Assembly: GCA_026989045.1 (NCBI GenBank)
Contig: JALSJY010000012.1
Coordinates: 1 to 6,615, forward strand
Length of the DNA: 6,615 nucleotides
Source of the DNA: Hyphomicrobiales bacterium
GTDB lineage: Bacteria; Pseudomonadota; Alphaproteobacteria; Rhizobiales; Devosiaceae
Reading direction: 5' to 3'
Below are positions 1 to 6,615 of the stretch, piece after piece (within the stretch, counting starts at the first letter, position 1; the number at the start of each line of letters is the position of its first letter). Position numbers and translations under genes: made by a program. The notes beneath the pieces are model-generated. The model saw only the letters and a program-made list of their open reading frames with translations, did not search any database and was not told where the DNA came from.

Positions 1-1451
1 CATTAGAATTTGATAGATGCGTGCTGCCCTATGGCGTTACCACAGTGATTTGCGATCCGCATGAAATTGCAAATGTGCTTGGAGTGAAGGGAATTAAGTA
101 TTTTTTGCAAAGTGCAGAGCAGACAATTATGGATGTTAGAGTAAACCTATCATCTTGCGTTCCCGCTACTGAATTTGAGACATCTGGCGCTAGAATTGAG
201 ATTGACGATATTTTACCATTTGCTTCTCATTCCAAGGTCACTGGCCTAGCAGAAATGATGAATTTTCCTGGTGTTTTAAATGCAGATGAGGGAATTATTG
301 CTAAACTTTTAGCGTTCCAAGGCAAGCATATTGATGGCCATGCCCCCCTACTTTTAGGAAAAGATTTAAACGGCTATCTTGCTGCTGGCATTCACACTGA
401 CCACGAAGCAACCAGCGCAACTGAGGCGCGCGAAAAACTACTTAAGGGCATGAATATCTTAATTCGCGAGGGTTCTGTTTCTAAGGATTTAGAGGCCTTG
501 GCAGAAATTTTGGACGAAAATACTTCTAGTTTTATGGCGCTCTGCACCGATGATAGAAACCCCCTAGACATTGCTCACGAGGGGCATCTTGATGCACTAA
601 TAAGGCGGCTCATAGCTAAAGGTCGCCCTTTACATCACGTATATCGCGCCGCATCTCATAGCGCTGCAAAGATTTTTGGCCTTAATGATAGAGGGATTAT
701 TGGCTCGGGCTATCGTGCTGATATTGTGCTACTTGATGATATAAAAACTTGCAAAGTTAGTGATGTTATTTCTGCTGGGCGCTTGGTTACGCCTGAGCTT
801 TTTACCACTCGCAAACACATCAATCCCGTTGGTCTAAATTCTATGAAGGCAAAGCCTGTTGAGGCTGATAATTTCATCTGCCAGCCAAAAAAGGGGCAGA
901 ATCTAACTCCCGTTATAGGCGTTAAACCTGGTTTAATCATTACATATCGAGAGGACGCAAATTTAGAAGTAACGGACAAAGGCCTGATAGCCGATATTGA
1001 ACAAGATGTAATTAAAGTTGCTGTAATTGAACGGCATGGCAAAAATGGCAATATCGGGCGCTCATTTGTTACTGGCTTTGGTTTGAAAATTGGCGCAATC
1101 GCCTCTTCGGTTAGTCATGACAGTCATAATATTGTTGTGGTTGGTGCAAATGATGAAGATATGGCATTAGCCGTTAATCAAGTGATTAAAATGGGTGGTG
1201 GTTTTGCTGTTGCAAATGCAGGCCATATCACAGCTGATATTGCCCTGCCAATTGCGGGGCTGATGAGTGAAAATTCTTTTGAGAATGTTGCAAAACAGCT
1301 TGAAATTTTACGAGATGAAGCAAAGAAACTTGGCTGCATATTAGATGAGCCATTTTTACAAATTTCATTTTTAGCACTGCCAGTAATACCACACCTAAAA
1401 ATGACTGACTATGGACTTTTTGATGTAGATAAGTTTAACTTCGTAGATTAA
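1..1451 (+). CDS. ade: Adenine deaminase, 5'-truncated by the window edge
   Basis: Adenine deaminase converts adenine to hypoxanthine and ammonia in purine salvage or breakdown. It is a cytosolic metal-dependent amidohydrolase. The frame is open from base 3 with no stop, and the residues before the GTG at 21 (LEFDRC) continue the family alignment, so that GTG is internal and the true start lies off the window. In fragment numbering (base 3 = residue 1) one sees DPHEIANVLG (18-27), the SCVPATEFETSG block (51-62), E84 in GLAEMMNFPG, H113 in DGHAP, TDHEATS (132-138), and CTDD (181-184), whose aspartates are expected to be catalytic or metal-binding. The C-terminal domain carries SHDSHN (371-376), the GLMS segment (419-422) and an ending of the type LPVIPHLKMTDYGLFDV, all typical of Ade. 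The visible 482 residues compare with about 550-600 for the family, so roughly 90-110 residues are missing, including the HxH metal motif. It appears intact otherwise and leads directly into the hydrolase gene. Confidence 0.95.
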   Translation, partial: LEFDRCVLPYGVTTVICDPHEIANVLGVKGIKYFLQSAEQTIMDVRVNLSSCVPATEFETSGARIEIDDILPFASHSKVTGLAEMMNFPGVLNADEGIIAKLLAFQGKHIDGHAPLLLGKDLNGYLAAGIHTDHEATSATEAREKLLKGMNILIREGSVSKDLEALAEILDENTSSFMALCTDDRNPLDIAHEGHLDALIRRLIAKGRPLHHVYRAASHSAAKIFGLNDRGIIGSGYRADIVLLDDIKTCKVSDVISAGRLVTPELFTTRKHINPVGLNSMKAKPVEADNFICQPKKGQNLTPVIGVKPGLIITYREDANLEVTDKGLIADIEQDVIKVAVIERHGKNGNIGRSFVTGFGLKIGAIASSVSHDSHNIVVVGANDEDMALAVNQVIKMGGGFAVANAGHITADIALPIAGLMSENSFENVAKQLEILRDEAKKLGCILDEPFLQISFLALPVIPHLKMTDYGLFDVDKFNFVD

Positions 1452-1456
1452 GGGAG
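1451..1456 (+). promoter_or_regulatory. Ribosome binding site of the CocE-type hydrolase, overlapping the ade stop codon
   Basis: AGGGAG is a strong Shine-Dalgarno match 8 bases before the ATG at 1465. Its first A is also the last base of the ade TAA stop. This fixes the hydrolase start and places the two genes in one transcript, with termination at ade and initiation at the next gene close enough for translational coupling (inferred). Confidence 0.8.
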
Positions 1457-1464
1457 TTACATTT

Positions 1465-3108
1465 ATGAGCATCGCAACATTTATCACCTCGCGTCGTGAA
1501 AATCTTGGGGCAGCTAAATATAAAGTGAAAACATCACGCAATGTAAAAACCCCTATGTCTGATGGAATTGACCTTTTAGCAGATATTTACTTTCCTGTTG
1601 GGGAGGGTGATTTTCCAACAATTTTAATTAGAACTCCATATTTACGAAAAGGCTTTGCAACATTTGCTCAAATATATGCCGAGCGAGGTTTTATTACTGT
1701 GCTTCAAGCGTGTCGTGGAACAGATGGGTCGGGTGGCAAACTCGAACCATTAACCTGCGAGCGTGAAGATGGCCTTGCAACTCTTAAATGGCTCAATGAG
1801 CAAGATTGGTTTGATGGCCGATTAGGCTCTACTGGCCCCTCATATCTTGGCTATGTTCAATGGGCAATTTGCGATTCAATGCCAGAAAACTCAGCTATTT
1901 CAACTCATATTGCCACTTCAGAATATCGCTCTGTTCTAATGCCAAAGGGTGCAATAAATTTGCAATTATTTCTTTCTTGGATGCAACTTATAAAAGGGTT
2001 AGAAGGATCGCCATTAAAATTCACCTTTCGGATTTTAACTGGAAATGTCGAAAAGTGCACACAAGAAGCTGCAAAAACACTTCCGCTTATTGATGCAGAT
2101 ATAAAAACAACAGGAGAAAAAATTCCTTTTTGGCAAGATTGGATGGGGAAAGCAAATGACGATGAAAGCCTTTGGGATTCTTTGGATCAATCTAAACGAC
2201 TGACAAAAAACACTCCTGCAAATTTCTTTGTTTCTGGTTGGTATGATTTCATGATTGATCAGTTAATTCGCGACTATAAAACACTAAAAGCTGCGGGTAA
2301 TAATCCCTATCTTACCATTGGGCCTTGGTTTCATATTCACCCAAAACTAATTGCAGAGGGTGTTCGCTCAACTCTAGCTTGGATGCATGCTCACCTTAAT
2401 GGCGACAAGTCTGACTTAAGAGACAAGCCAGTCCGACTTCATATTTCTGGGCTTAATCAATGGTTTGAATTTAATGATTTTCCTTTGCCTCGAAAGCACA
2501 AATCAACAACTTTATTTTTAGCAGCCAATTCTTCTTTGCAGCAAAATAAAACAGCAAGTGCAACGCCCCCTGCCACCTATCGCTATGATCCGAATGATCC
2601 AACCCCAAATATTGGCGGAGCAATATTTGCATTTACTGGCGCAGGGCCTCGCGATAACAAAAAGTTAGAGCAGCGTAAAGATGTGCTAATTTTTACAGGA
2701 CAGAAACTAGAAAACCCACTGACAATAATTGGGCAGGTAAAGTTAACGCTTTTTGCTAGATCTAGCCTGGAAAATACAGATTTTTTCGCTCGCCTTTGCG
2801 ATGTATCACCCAGCGATAAATCAATAAATATCTGCGATGGGTTTGAGCGCCTAACCCCAACAAACATTAAAAAGAACAAAGATAATATTTGGCAGTTTGA
2901 TATTATTATGCACCATAGCGCACACCAATTTAAACAAGGTCATCAACTGCGCCTACAAATATCCTCTGGTGCAACTCCTCGTTTTTCACGCAACCCTGGA
3001 ACAGGAGACTCATTACTCACGACAAGCAAATTAGTAACTGCCGATCAAGAGATTTTCTTTGATAATAACCACCCAAGCGCAATATCACTTCCTGTATATG
3101 AGCTATAG
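1465..3108 (+). CDS. CocE/NonD family alpha/beta-hydrolase (X-Pro dipeptidyl-peptidase S15-like)
   Basis: This complete 547-residue gene encodes a serine hydrolase of the CocE/NonD group, whose known members cleave esters or amides (cocaine esterase, alpha-amino-acid ester hydrolase, cephalosporin acylase). The substrate here cannot be told from sequence. The alpha/beta-hydrolase core covers about residues 25-295, with a helical cap inserted around 140-245. The expected triad is Ser126 in GPSYLG, Asp261 in GWYDF and His290 in GPWFH. Tyr59 in RTPY is the likely oxyanion-hole residue. CRGTDGSGG (83-91) replaces the more usual DVRGRGxSxG, pointing to a distinct subfamily. Residues about 320-540 form the C-terminal beta jelly-roll, with LENPLTIIGQ (415-424) and the TDFFARLCDV block (438-447). 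No signal peptide or membrane segment is visible, so it is probably cytoplasmic. The start is set by AGGGAG eight bases upstream. It lies 13 bases after ade, and its last six bases overlap the convergent malate synthase gene. Family is sure; function is open. Confidence 0.92.
   Translation: MSIATFITSRRENLGAAKYKVKTSRNVKTPMSDGIDLLADIYFPVGEGDFPTILIRTPYLRKGFATFAQIYAERGFITVLQACRGTDGSGGKLEPLTCEREDGLATLKWLNEQDWFDGRLGSTGPSYLGYVQWAICDSMPENSAISTHIATSEYRSVLMPKGAINLQLFLSWMQLIKGLEGSPLKFTFRILTGNVEKCTQEAAKTLPLIDADIKTTGEKIPFWQDWMGKANDDESLWDSLDQSKRLTKNTPANFFVSGWYDFMIDQLIRDYKTLKAAGNNPYLTIGPWFHIHPKLIAEGVRSTLAWMHAHLNGDKSDLRDKPVRLHISGLNQWFEFNDFPLPRKHKSTTLFLAANSSLQQNKTASATPPATYRYDPNDPTPNIGGAIFAFTGAGPRDNKKLEQRKDVLIFTGQKLENPLTIIGQVKLTLFARSSLENTDFFARLCDVSPSDKSINICDGFERLTPTNIKKNKDNIWQFDIIMHHSAHQFKQGHQLRLQISSGATPRFSRNPGTGDSLLTTSKLVTADQEIFFDNNHPSAISLPVYEL
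3103..3108. other. Shared stop-codon palindrome of two convergent genes
   Basis: CTATAG reads the same on both strands. On the plus strand it is Leu-TAG, ending the hydrolase; on the minus strand it is also Leu-TAG, ending malate synthase G. The two coding regions therefore overlap by six bases with no intergenic space. No GC-rich hairpin with a T-run is visible around the junction, so transcripts from each side must run into the opposing gene before ending. Confidence 0.97.
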
Positions 3109-5256
3109 TGCTTTTTGTTTAATCCTCATCGCATGTAAAATCGGCTCAGTATAACCAGAAGGCTGATTTGCCCCATCAAGGGCTAAATCAAGCGCCGCTT
3201 GAAAAGCAATAGATTTATCAAAATTGCCTGCCATTGGAACATATAAATCATCACTAGCATTTTGCTCATCAACAATTTTTGCCATTTTCTTAAATGTTGC
3301 GCGAACCTGTTTTTCACTAACCAGTTTATGCTCAAGCCAATTAGCTATTGCTTGTGAGGAAATACGACAAGTCGCCCTATCCTCCATTAAGCCAACATTA
3401 TTTATATCAGGCACTTTAGAGCAGCCAACCCCTTGTTCAATCCAGCGCACCACATAACCCAAAATCCCTTGTGCATTATTTTCTAACTCATGCGTTATTT
3501 CTTCTTGGCTTAACGTGCTAGGGTCAAGCACTGGCATTGAAAATAATTCGCTTAAACTTGGCGTTGCCTCATTATGGCGGCGTTTTTGCGCTTCAAACAC
3601 ATCAATCTCATGATAGTGAAGCGCATGCAGAGTTGCCGCCGTTGGCGAGGGAACCCATGCGCAATTTGCCCCAGCTTTTGGGTGCATGGCTTTGCTAGCC
3701 AACATATCAGCCATATTGTCTGGAATTGCCCACATGCCTTTGCCAATTTGTGCCTTGCCTGAAAGACCACAAGCCAAACCGATTAACACATTCCTATCTT
3801 CATAGGCTCCAATCCATTTTTCGCTCTTGATCTCATTTTTGCGCAAAACAGGGCCAGCCTGCATCGAGGTATGAATTTCATCACCTGTGCGATCAAGAAA
3901 ACCAGTATTGATAAAAAATACTCGCTCACGTGCTGCAAAAATACATGCTTTTAGATTAGCGGAAGTTCTGCGCTCTTCGTCCATAATACCGATTTTTATA
4001 GTGTTTTTCGGCAAAGATAAAAAATCTTCAACCATCGAAAATATATCACAAGCAAACTCAACCTCATCAGATCCGTGCATTTTTGGCTTCACAATATAAA
4101 TTGCACCAGTTTGCGAATTTATTTTGTCCTTTAATCCACTCATTGCACAAAGCGTTGTGATTGCCGCATCCATAAGTCCTTCACCAATCTCATTGCCATC
4201 TTCGTCCAAAATAGCATTTGTTGTCATAAGATGCCCAACATTGCGCACCAATAAAAGTGCCCTGCCCTTTAGTTTTAATTCATGCCCATTAACTCCCTGA
4301 TAGATTCTATCAGGATTAAGCTTACGGGTAATTGCTTTGCCGCCCTTTTCAAAACTCTCAACTAGAGTGCCGTCCATTAGCCCAAGCCAATTACGATAGA
4401 CCTCAATTTTGTCAGCTGCATCAACTGCGGCAACACTATCTTCGCAATCTTGAATAGTGGTCAAGGCGCTTTCGATAATTATATCCGCTAGTCCAGCTTT
4501 ATGAGAAGCGCCAATTATACTTGATTTATCAATCACTAACTCCACATGTAAAGAAGCGTGCTTAAGCAATAATTTTTGCTTCTCGCTATCAGCTGAAAAT
4601 CCAACAAATTGCCCTTCATCCTTAAGTTTGCTTGCCCCATTTGCCTCGCCAACCAGCAATTCATTATTCTCAACAAAATAGCCAAGCGCATTTGCGTGCG
4701 AGCCGCTAACAAGGGGGAAATAATCATCAAGAAATTGTGCAGCTTTTGCAAAAACTACGTTGCCCCGTTTTTCATTATATCCCTTTGTTGGCGCTAAATC
4801 ACCCTCACGCGAAATAACGTCTGTGCCGTAAAAAGCATCATAGAGCGACCCCCAACGAGCATTGGCGGCATTTAGCGCAAAACGAGCGTTGGAAACTGGC
4901 ACAACTAATTGCGGGCCGCAAATGCTAGAGATTTCTTCATCTAAGCCAGAAGTGCTAATTTCAAAACCTTCTGGCTCATCAACCAAATAGCCTATGTCTT
5001 TTAAAAACGCCTCATAGCCTGTCACGTCACTCGCCACAGCGCCATTTTTCTTATGCCAATCATCAATCTTAGTTTGTAATTCTTCACGCCTCGCCAGCAG
5101 AGCAACATTACGTGGCATAGCAATTTTGACCATATTGGCAAACCCAGACCAGAATTTATCATCACTTACACTTGCACCTTTAAGCGCTTCATTTTCAACA
5201 AAATTTGCTAAATCGCTATCTACTTTAAGTCCTGAACGTTTTACATAAGATGACAT
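3103..5256 (-). CDS. glcB: Malate synthase G
   Basis: Malate synthase G condenses acetyl-CoA with glyoxylate to give malate and CoA, the second step of the glyoxylate bypass, as a cytosolic Mg-dependent monomer. The 717-residue length matches the G isoform (about 720), not the shorter A isoform. Domains run as in the family: an N-terminal helical clasp (about 1-88), a TIM barrel interrupted by an alpha/beta insert (roughly 130-330), and a C-terminal plug from about 585. Expected active-site residues are Arg338 in VRNVGHLM, Glu427 in IMDEERR, Phe453 and Asp455 in NTGFLDRTGDE, Cys612 in GVGCSKVPD, and the catalytic base Asp626 in MEDRAT. The first four fall at the same numbers as in E. coli GlcB, as remembered. 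I chose the ATG at 5256, which has GGAGAG just upstream. An in-frame TTG at 5268 would add four residues, but it overlaps that ribosome binding site. Just after the catalytic Asp, C630 and A636 stand where Leu and His are usual (ATLRISSQH). It follows aceA by 120 bases. Confidence 0.97.
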   Translation of the reverse strand: MSSYVKRSGLKVDSDLANFVENEALKGASVSDDKFWSGFANMVKIAMPRNVALLARREELQTKIDDWHKKNGAVASDVTGYEAFLKDIGYLVDEPEGFEISTSGLDEEISSICGPQLVVPVSNARFALNAANARWGSLYDAFYGTDVISREGDLAPTKGYNEKRGNVVFAKAAQFLDDYFPLVSGSHANALGYFVENNELLVGEANGASKLKDEGQFVGFSADSEKQKLLLKHASLHVELVIDKSSIIGASHKAGLADIIIESALTTIQDCEDSVAAVDAADKIEVYRNWLGLMDGTLVESFEKGGKAITRKLNPDRIYQGVNGHELKLKGRALLLVRNVGHLMTTNAILDEDGNEIGEGLMDAAITTLCAMSGLKDKINSQTGAIYIVKPKMHGSDEVEFACDIFSMVEDFLSLPKNTIKIGIMDEERRTSANLKACIFAARERVFFINTGFLDRTGDEIHTSMQAGPVLRKNEIKSEKWIGAYEDRNVLIGLACGLSGKAQIGKGMWAIPDNMADMLASKAMHPKAGANCAWVPSPTAATLHALHYHEIDVFEAQKRRHNEATPSLSELFSMPVLDPSTLSQEEITHELENNAQGILGYVVRWIEQGVGCSKVPDINNVGLMEDRATCRISSQAIANWLEHKLVSEKQVRATFKKMAKIVDEQNASDDLYVPMAGNFDKSIAFQAALDLALDGANQPSGYTEPILHAMRIKQKAL

Positions 5257-5260
5257 TAAA

Positions 5261-5266
5261 CTCTCC
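5261..5266 (-). promoter_or_regulatory. Ribosome binding site of glcB, deciding the start codon
   Basis: On the minus strand the sequence reads TTTTGGAGAGTTTAATG. The GGAG core ends six bases before the ATG at 5256, which is good spacing. The competing TTG start at 5268 overlaps the first G of this site and has no comparable purine-rich element before it, so the ATG is preferred. Confidence 0.8.
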
Positions 5267-5275
5267 AAAATAAAC

Positions 5276-5335
5276 TGGGCTGCCGGCCCTTACCTCTTTC
5301 AATGATAAACTATCGCAGAGAAAACCAACAGCCCA
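5276..5335 (-). repeat. Inverted repeat in the aceA-glcB gap, with a smaller competing hairpin
   Basis: TGGGCTG at 5276-5282 and CAGCCCA at 5329-5335 are perfect 7-base inverted copies separated by 46 bases. In an aceA-glcB readthrough transcript they could pair into a long stem-loop. The glcB-proximal arm also sits inside a smaller hairpin at 5277-5289 (GGGC, five-base loop, GCCC). On the minus strand this is followed by AGTTTATTTT and then the glcB ribosome binding site. The two structures share bases and exclude each other. The small one resembles a weak terminator or attenuator, but the stem is only four pairs and the T-tract is broken. The repeat is seen directly; any regulatory role is inference. 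Confidence 0.4.
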
Positions 5336-5341
5336 ATTATA
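5336..5341 (-). promoter_or_regulatory. Candidate -10 box of a separate glcB promoter
   Basis: The minus strand reads TATAAT here, an exact sigma-70 type -10 box, 79 bases before the glcB ATG. The hexamer 17 bases upstream (TTCTAA, 5359-5364) matches TTGACA at only three positions, so the -35 is weak. Transcription would begin near 5329-5330, at the edge of the upstream inverted-repeat arm. In an AT-rich gap such a hexamer can occur by chance, so this is only a candidate. Confidence 0.3.
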
Positions 5342-5376
5342 AATTTTTGACTAGTTTTTTAGAATTTTAATTCAAA

Positions 5377-6615
5377 TCAAAATTGCGCATTTTCAGTTGA
5401 ATTTGCCATTGCCACGGTTGAAGACTTTCCTTGGCTGACAGCCATGCTAACCGCATCAAAATAAGAAGTACCAACCTCTCTTTGATGACGTGTTGCGCTA
5501 AATCCATCTTTTTGAGCCGCAAATTCTGCTTGCTGTAGTTGAGAATAGGCCTTCATGCCGTCTTGTGCATAGTTGCGAGCAAGATTAAAAGTGGTCAGAG
5601 AAAGATTATGAAATCCTGCCAAAGTGATAAATTGATATTTATAACCCATAGCTCCTAATTCACGCTGGAACTTTGCCATATCCGCCTCACCCATATGTTT
5701 TGCCCAATTAAATGAGGGCGAGCAGTTATAAGCTAACACCTGATTTGGGTGTTCGCGCTTAATCGCCTCGGCAAAGCGCTTTGCATCAGCCAGTGATGGC
5801 GTTGAAGTTTCACACCACAAAAGGTCAGCATAGGGCGCATAGGCTAGCCCACGAGAAATAGCACATTCAAACCCTCCCTTTAATTTATAAAACCCCTCCT
5901 CGGTGCGCTCACCAGTGATATATGGTGCGTCATATTCATCAACATCAGAGGTAATGAGCCGAGCCGCCTCTGCATCTGTGCGAGCCATAATGATTGTTGG
6001 AACACCCATAACATCTGCCGCTAATCGTGCGGAGTTTAGAGTTTTAATAAATGTTCGAGTTGGCACAAGCACCTTGCCGCCTAAATGTCCGCATTTCTTT
6101 TCAGATGCTAATTGATCTTCAAAATGCACCGCCGCCGCACCTGCCTCAATCATCGATTTCATCAATTCGAACACATTTAACGCCCCACCAAACCCAGCTT
6201 CTGCATCGGCAATTATCGGTGCAAAAAAATCCAAATCTGTAGTTTTCACCCCATCAAATTGCTCCATAGTTTGAATTTGATCGGCACGTTGGAGCGCCTT
6301 ATTTATGCGCTTCACAACTGAAGGCACACTATCAACAGGATAAAGACTTTGATCTGGATACATATTGCCGCTCGTGTTGGCATCTGCTGCCACCTGCCAG
6401 CCAGAAAGATAAATCGCCTTTAGACCCGCTTTGATCTGCTGCACAGCCTGATTACCAGTAAAAGTGCCAAGAGTTGGGACAAAATCTTCGCTTTGCAATA
6501 ATTGCCAAAGTTTTTTTGCACCATTTTCAGCCAAACTATATTTTATTGGCATAGAGCCAGCAAGGCGAGTAACATCATCAGGGGTAAATGTGCGCTTAAT
6601 ATTATCCCAGCGAGT
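5377..6615 (-). CDS. aceA: Isocitrate lyase, 5'-truncated by the window edge
   Basis: Isocitrate lyase splits isocitrate into succinate and glyoxylate, the committing step of the glyoxylate bypass, as a cytosolic Mg-dependent tetramer. The frame is open to the right window edge. The residues before the ATG at 6552 (TRWDNIKRTFTPDDV, then RLAGS) match the conserved RWxGIxRxYxxEDV...LRGS start of the family, so that ATG is internal and about 17 N-terminal residues are missing. The visible 412 residues fit a full length near 430, close to E. coli AceA (434). In fragment numbering (base 6615 = codon 1) the landmarks are SGWQVAADAN (71-80), MYPDQSLYP (85-93), ADAEAGFGG (136-144, Mg-binding acids), HFEDQ (164-168), the catalytic KKCGHLGGK (173-181, Cys175), ARTDA (211-215), WCETSTP (267-273), and NCSPSFNW (297-304). 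It is followed by glcB, the next enzyme in the pathway, 120 bases downstream. No aceK-like gene (isocitrate dehydrogenase kinase/phosphatase) is in the window. Confidence 0.97.
   Translation of the reverse strand, partial: TRWDNIKRTFTPDDVTRLAGSMPIKYSLAENGAKKLWQLLQSEDFVPTLGTFTGNQAVQQIKAGLKAIYLSGWQVAADANTSGNMYPDQSLYPVDSVPSVVKRINKALQRADQIQTMEQFDGVKTTDLDFFAPIIADAEAGFGGALNVFELMKSMIEAGAAAVHFEDQLASEKKCGHLGGKVLVPTRTFIKTLNSARLAADVMGVPTIIMARTDAEAARLITSDVDEYDAPYITGERTEEGFYKLKGGFECAISRGLAYAPYADLLWCETSTPSLADAKRFAEAIKREHPNQVLAYNCSPSFNWAKHMGEADMAKFQRELGAMGYKYQFITLAGFHNLSLTTFNLARNYAQDGMKAYSQLQQAEFAAQKDGFSATRHQREVGTSYFDAVSMAVSQGKSSTVAMANSTENAQF

Noticed and set aside
21..23. GTG as the start codon of adenine deaminase
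   Set aside because: The frame is open to the left edge and the preceding residues LEFDRC continue the family alignment. The essential N-terminal HxH metal motif would be lost with this start, so the gene simply begins outside the window.
710..1051. 113-codon open frame on the minus strand opposite adenine deaminase
   Set aside because: It lies wholly within a well-conserved gene, has no recognisable domain, and its composition looks like the complement of the real coding frame.
2583..2879. 98-codon open frame on the minus strand opposite the hydrolase C-terminal domain
   Set aside because: It is nested in a gene with clear family matches, has no recognisable product, and is best explained as a shadow frame.
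3095..3120. Possible terminator for the hydrolase gene: TATA/TATA arms at 3095-3107 followed by CTTTTTGTTT
   Set aside because: The stem would be only four A-T pairs with no GC core, and the T-run is part of the malate synthase coding sequence (Lys and Gln codons on the minus strand).
4536..4797. Short overlapping frames on both strands inside glcB (62-71 codons)
   Set aside because: The malate synthase frame is continuous and conserved through this region. The small frames have no domain features or convincing ribosome sites.
5266..5268. TTG as the start codon of malate synthase G, adding four residues
   Set aside because: It overlaps the GGAGAG ribosome binding site that serves the ATG at 5256, and active-site residue numbers match E. 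coli GlcB when counted from that ATG.
5282..5287. GCCGGC palindrome as an operator
   Set aside because: A 6-base palindrome alone is too short to call a binding site, and it is better explained as part of the GGGC/GCCC hairpin in the gap.
6550..6552. ATG as the start codon of isocitrate lyase
   Set aside because: The 21 codons upstream are open to the window edge and encode the conserved RWxxIKRTFTPDDV region of the family, so this Met is internal.

Overview
The window is ordinary bacterial chromosome: AT-rich (roughly 40% GC by eye), densely coding, with two convergent gene pairs. All four genes are metabolic and belong to recognisable families. No phage, insertion sequence, CRISPR, tRNA or rRNA signal was seen. 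The use of malate synthase G next to isocitrate lyase, and the overall protein character, suggest a proteobacterium, probably an AT-rich alphaproteobacterium. That placement is inference from remembered family features, not from a search.

Left half, plus strand (1-3108): the 3' part of an adenine deaminase gene (ade), cut by the left window edge, is followed after only 13 bases by a complete gene for a CocE/NonD-type serine hydrolase of the alpha/beta-hydrolase fold. The hydrolase ribosome binding site overlaps the ade stop codon, so the two are almost certainly co-transcribed and perhaps translationally coupled.

Right half, minus strand (3103-6615): isocitrate lyase (aceA), cut at its 5' end by the right window edge, is followed by malate synthase G (glcB). 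Together they form the glyoxylate bypass: isocitrate is split to succinate and glyoxylate, and the glyoxylate is condensed with acetyl-CoA to malate. This allows growth on acetate, fatty acids and other C2-yielding substrates. The 120-base gap between them is the only noncoding stretch of any size. It holds a 7-bp inverted repeat, a smaller competing hairpin and a TATAAT box, so glcB may be separately tuned or partly uncoupled from aceA.

The two pairs meet tail to tail with a 6-base overlap. The palindrome CTATAG encodes the last Leu codon and a TAG stop on both strands, so there is no room for a dedicated terminator between them. No previously undescribed system is evident. The most useful observations are this shared stop palindrome, the structured aceA-glcB gap, the start-codon choice for glcB, and a possible metabolic link in which adenine breakdown ultimately yields glyoxylate for malate synthase.
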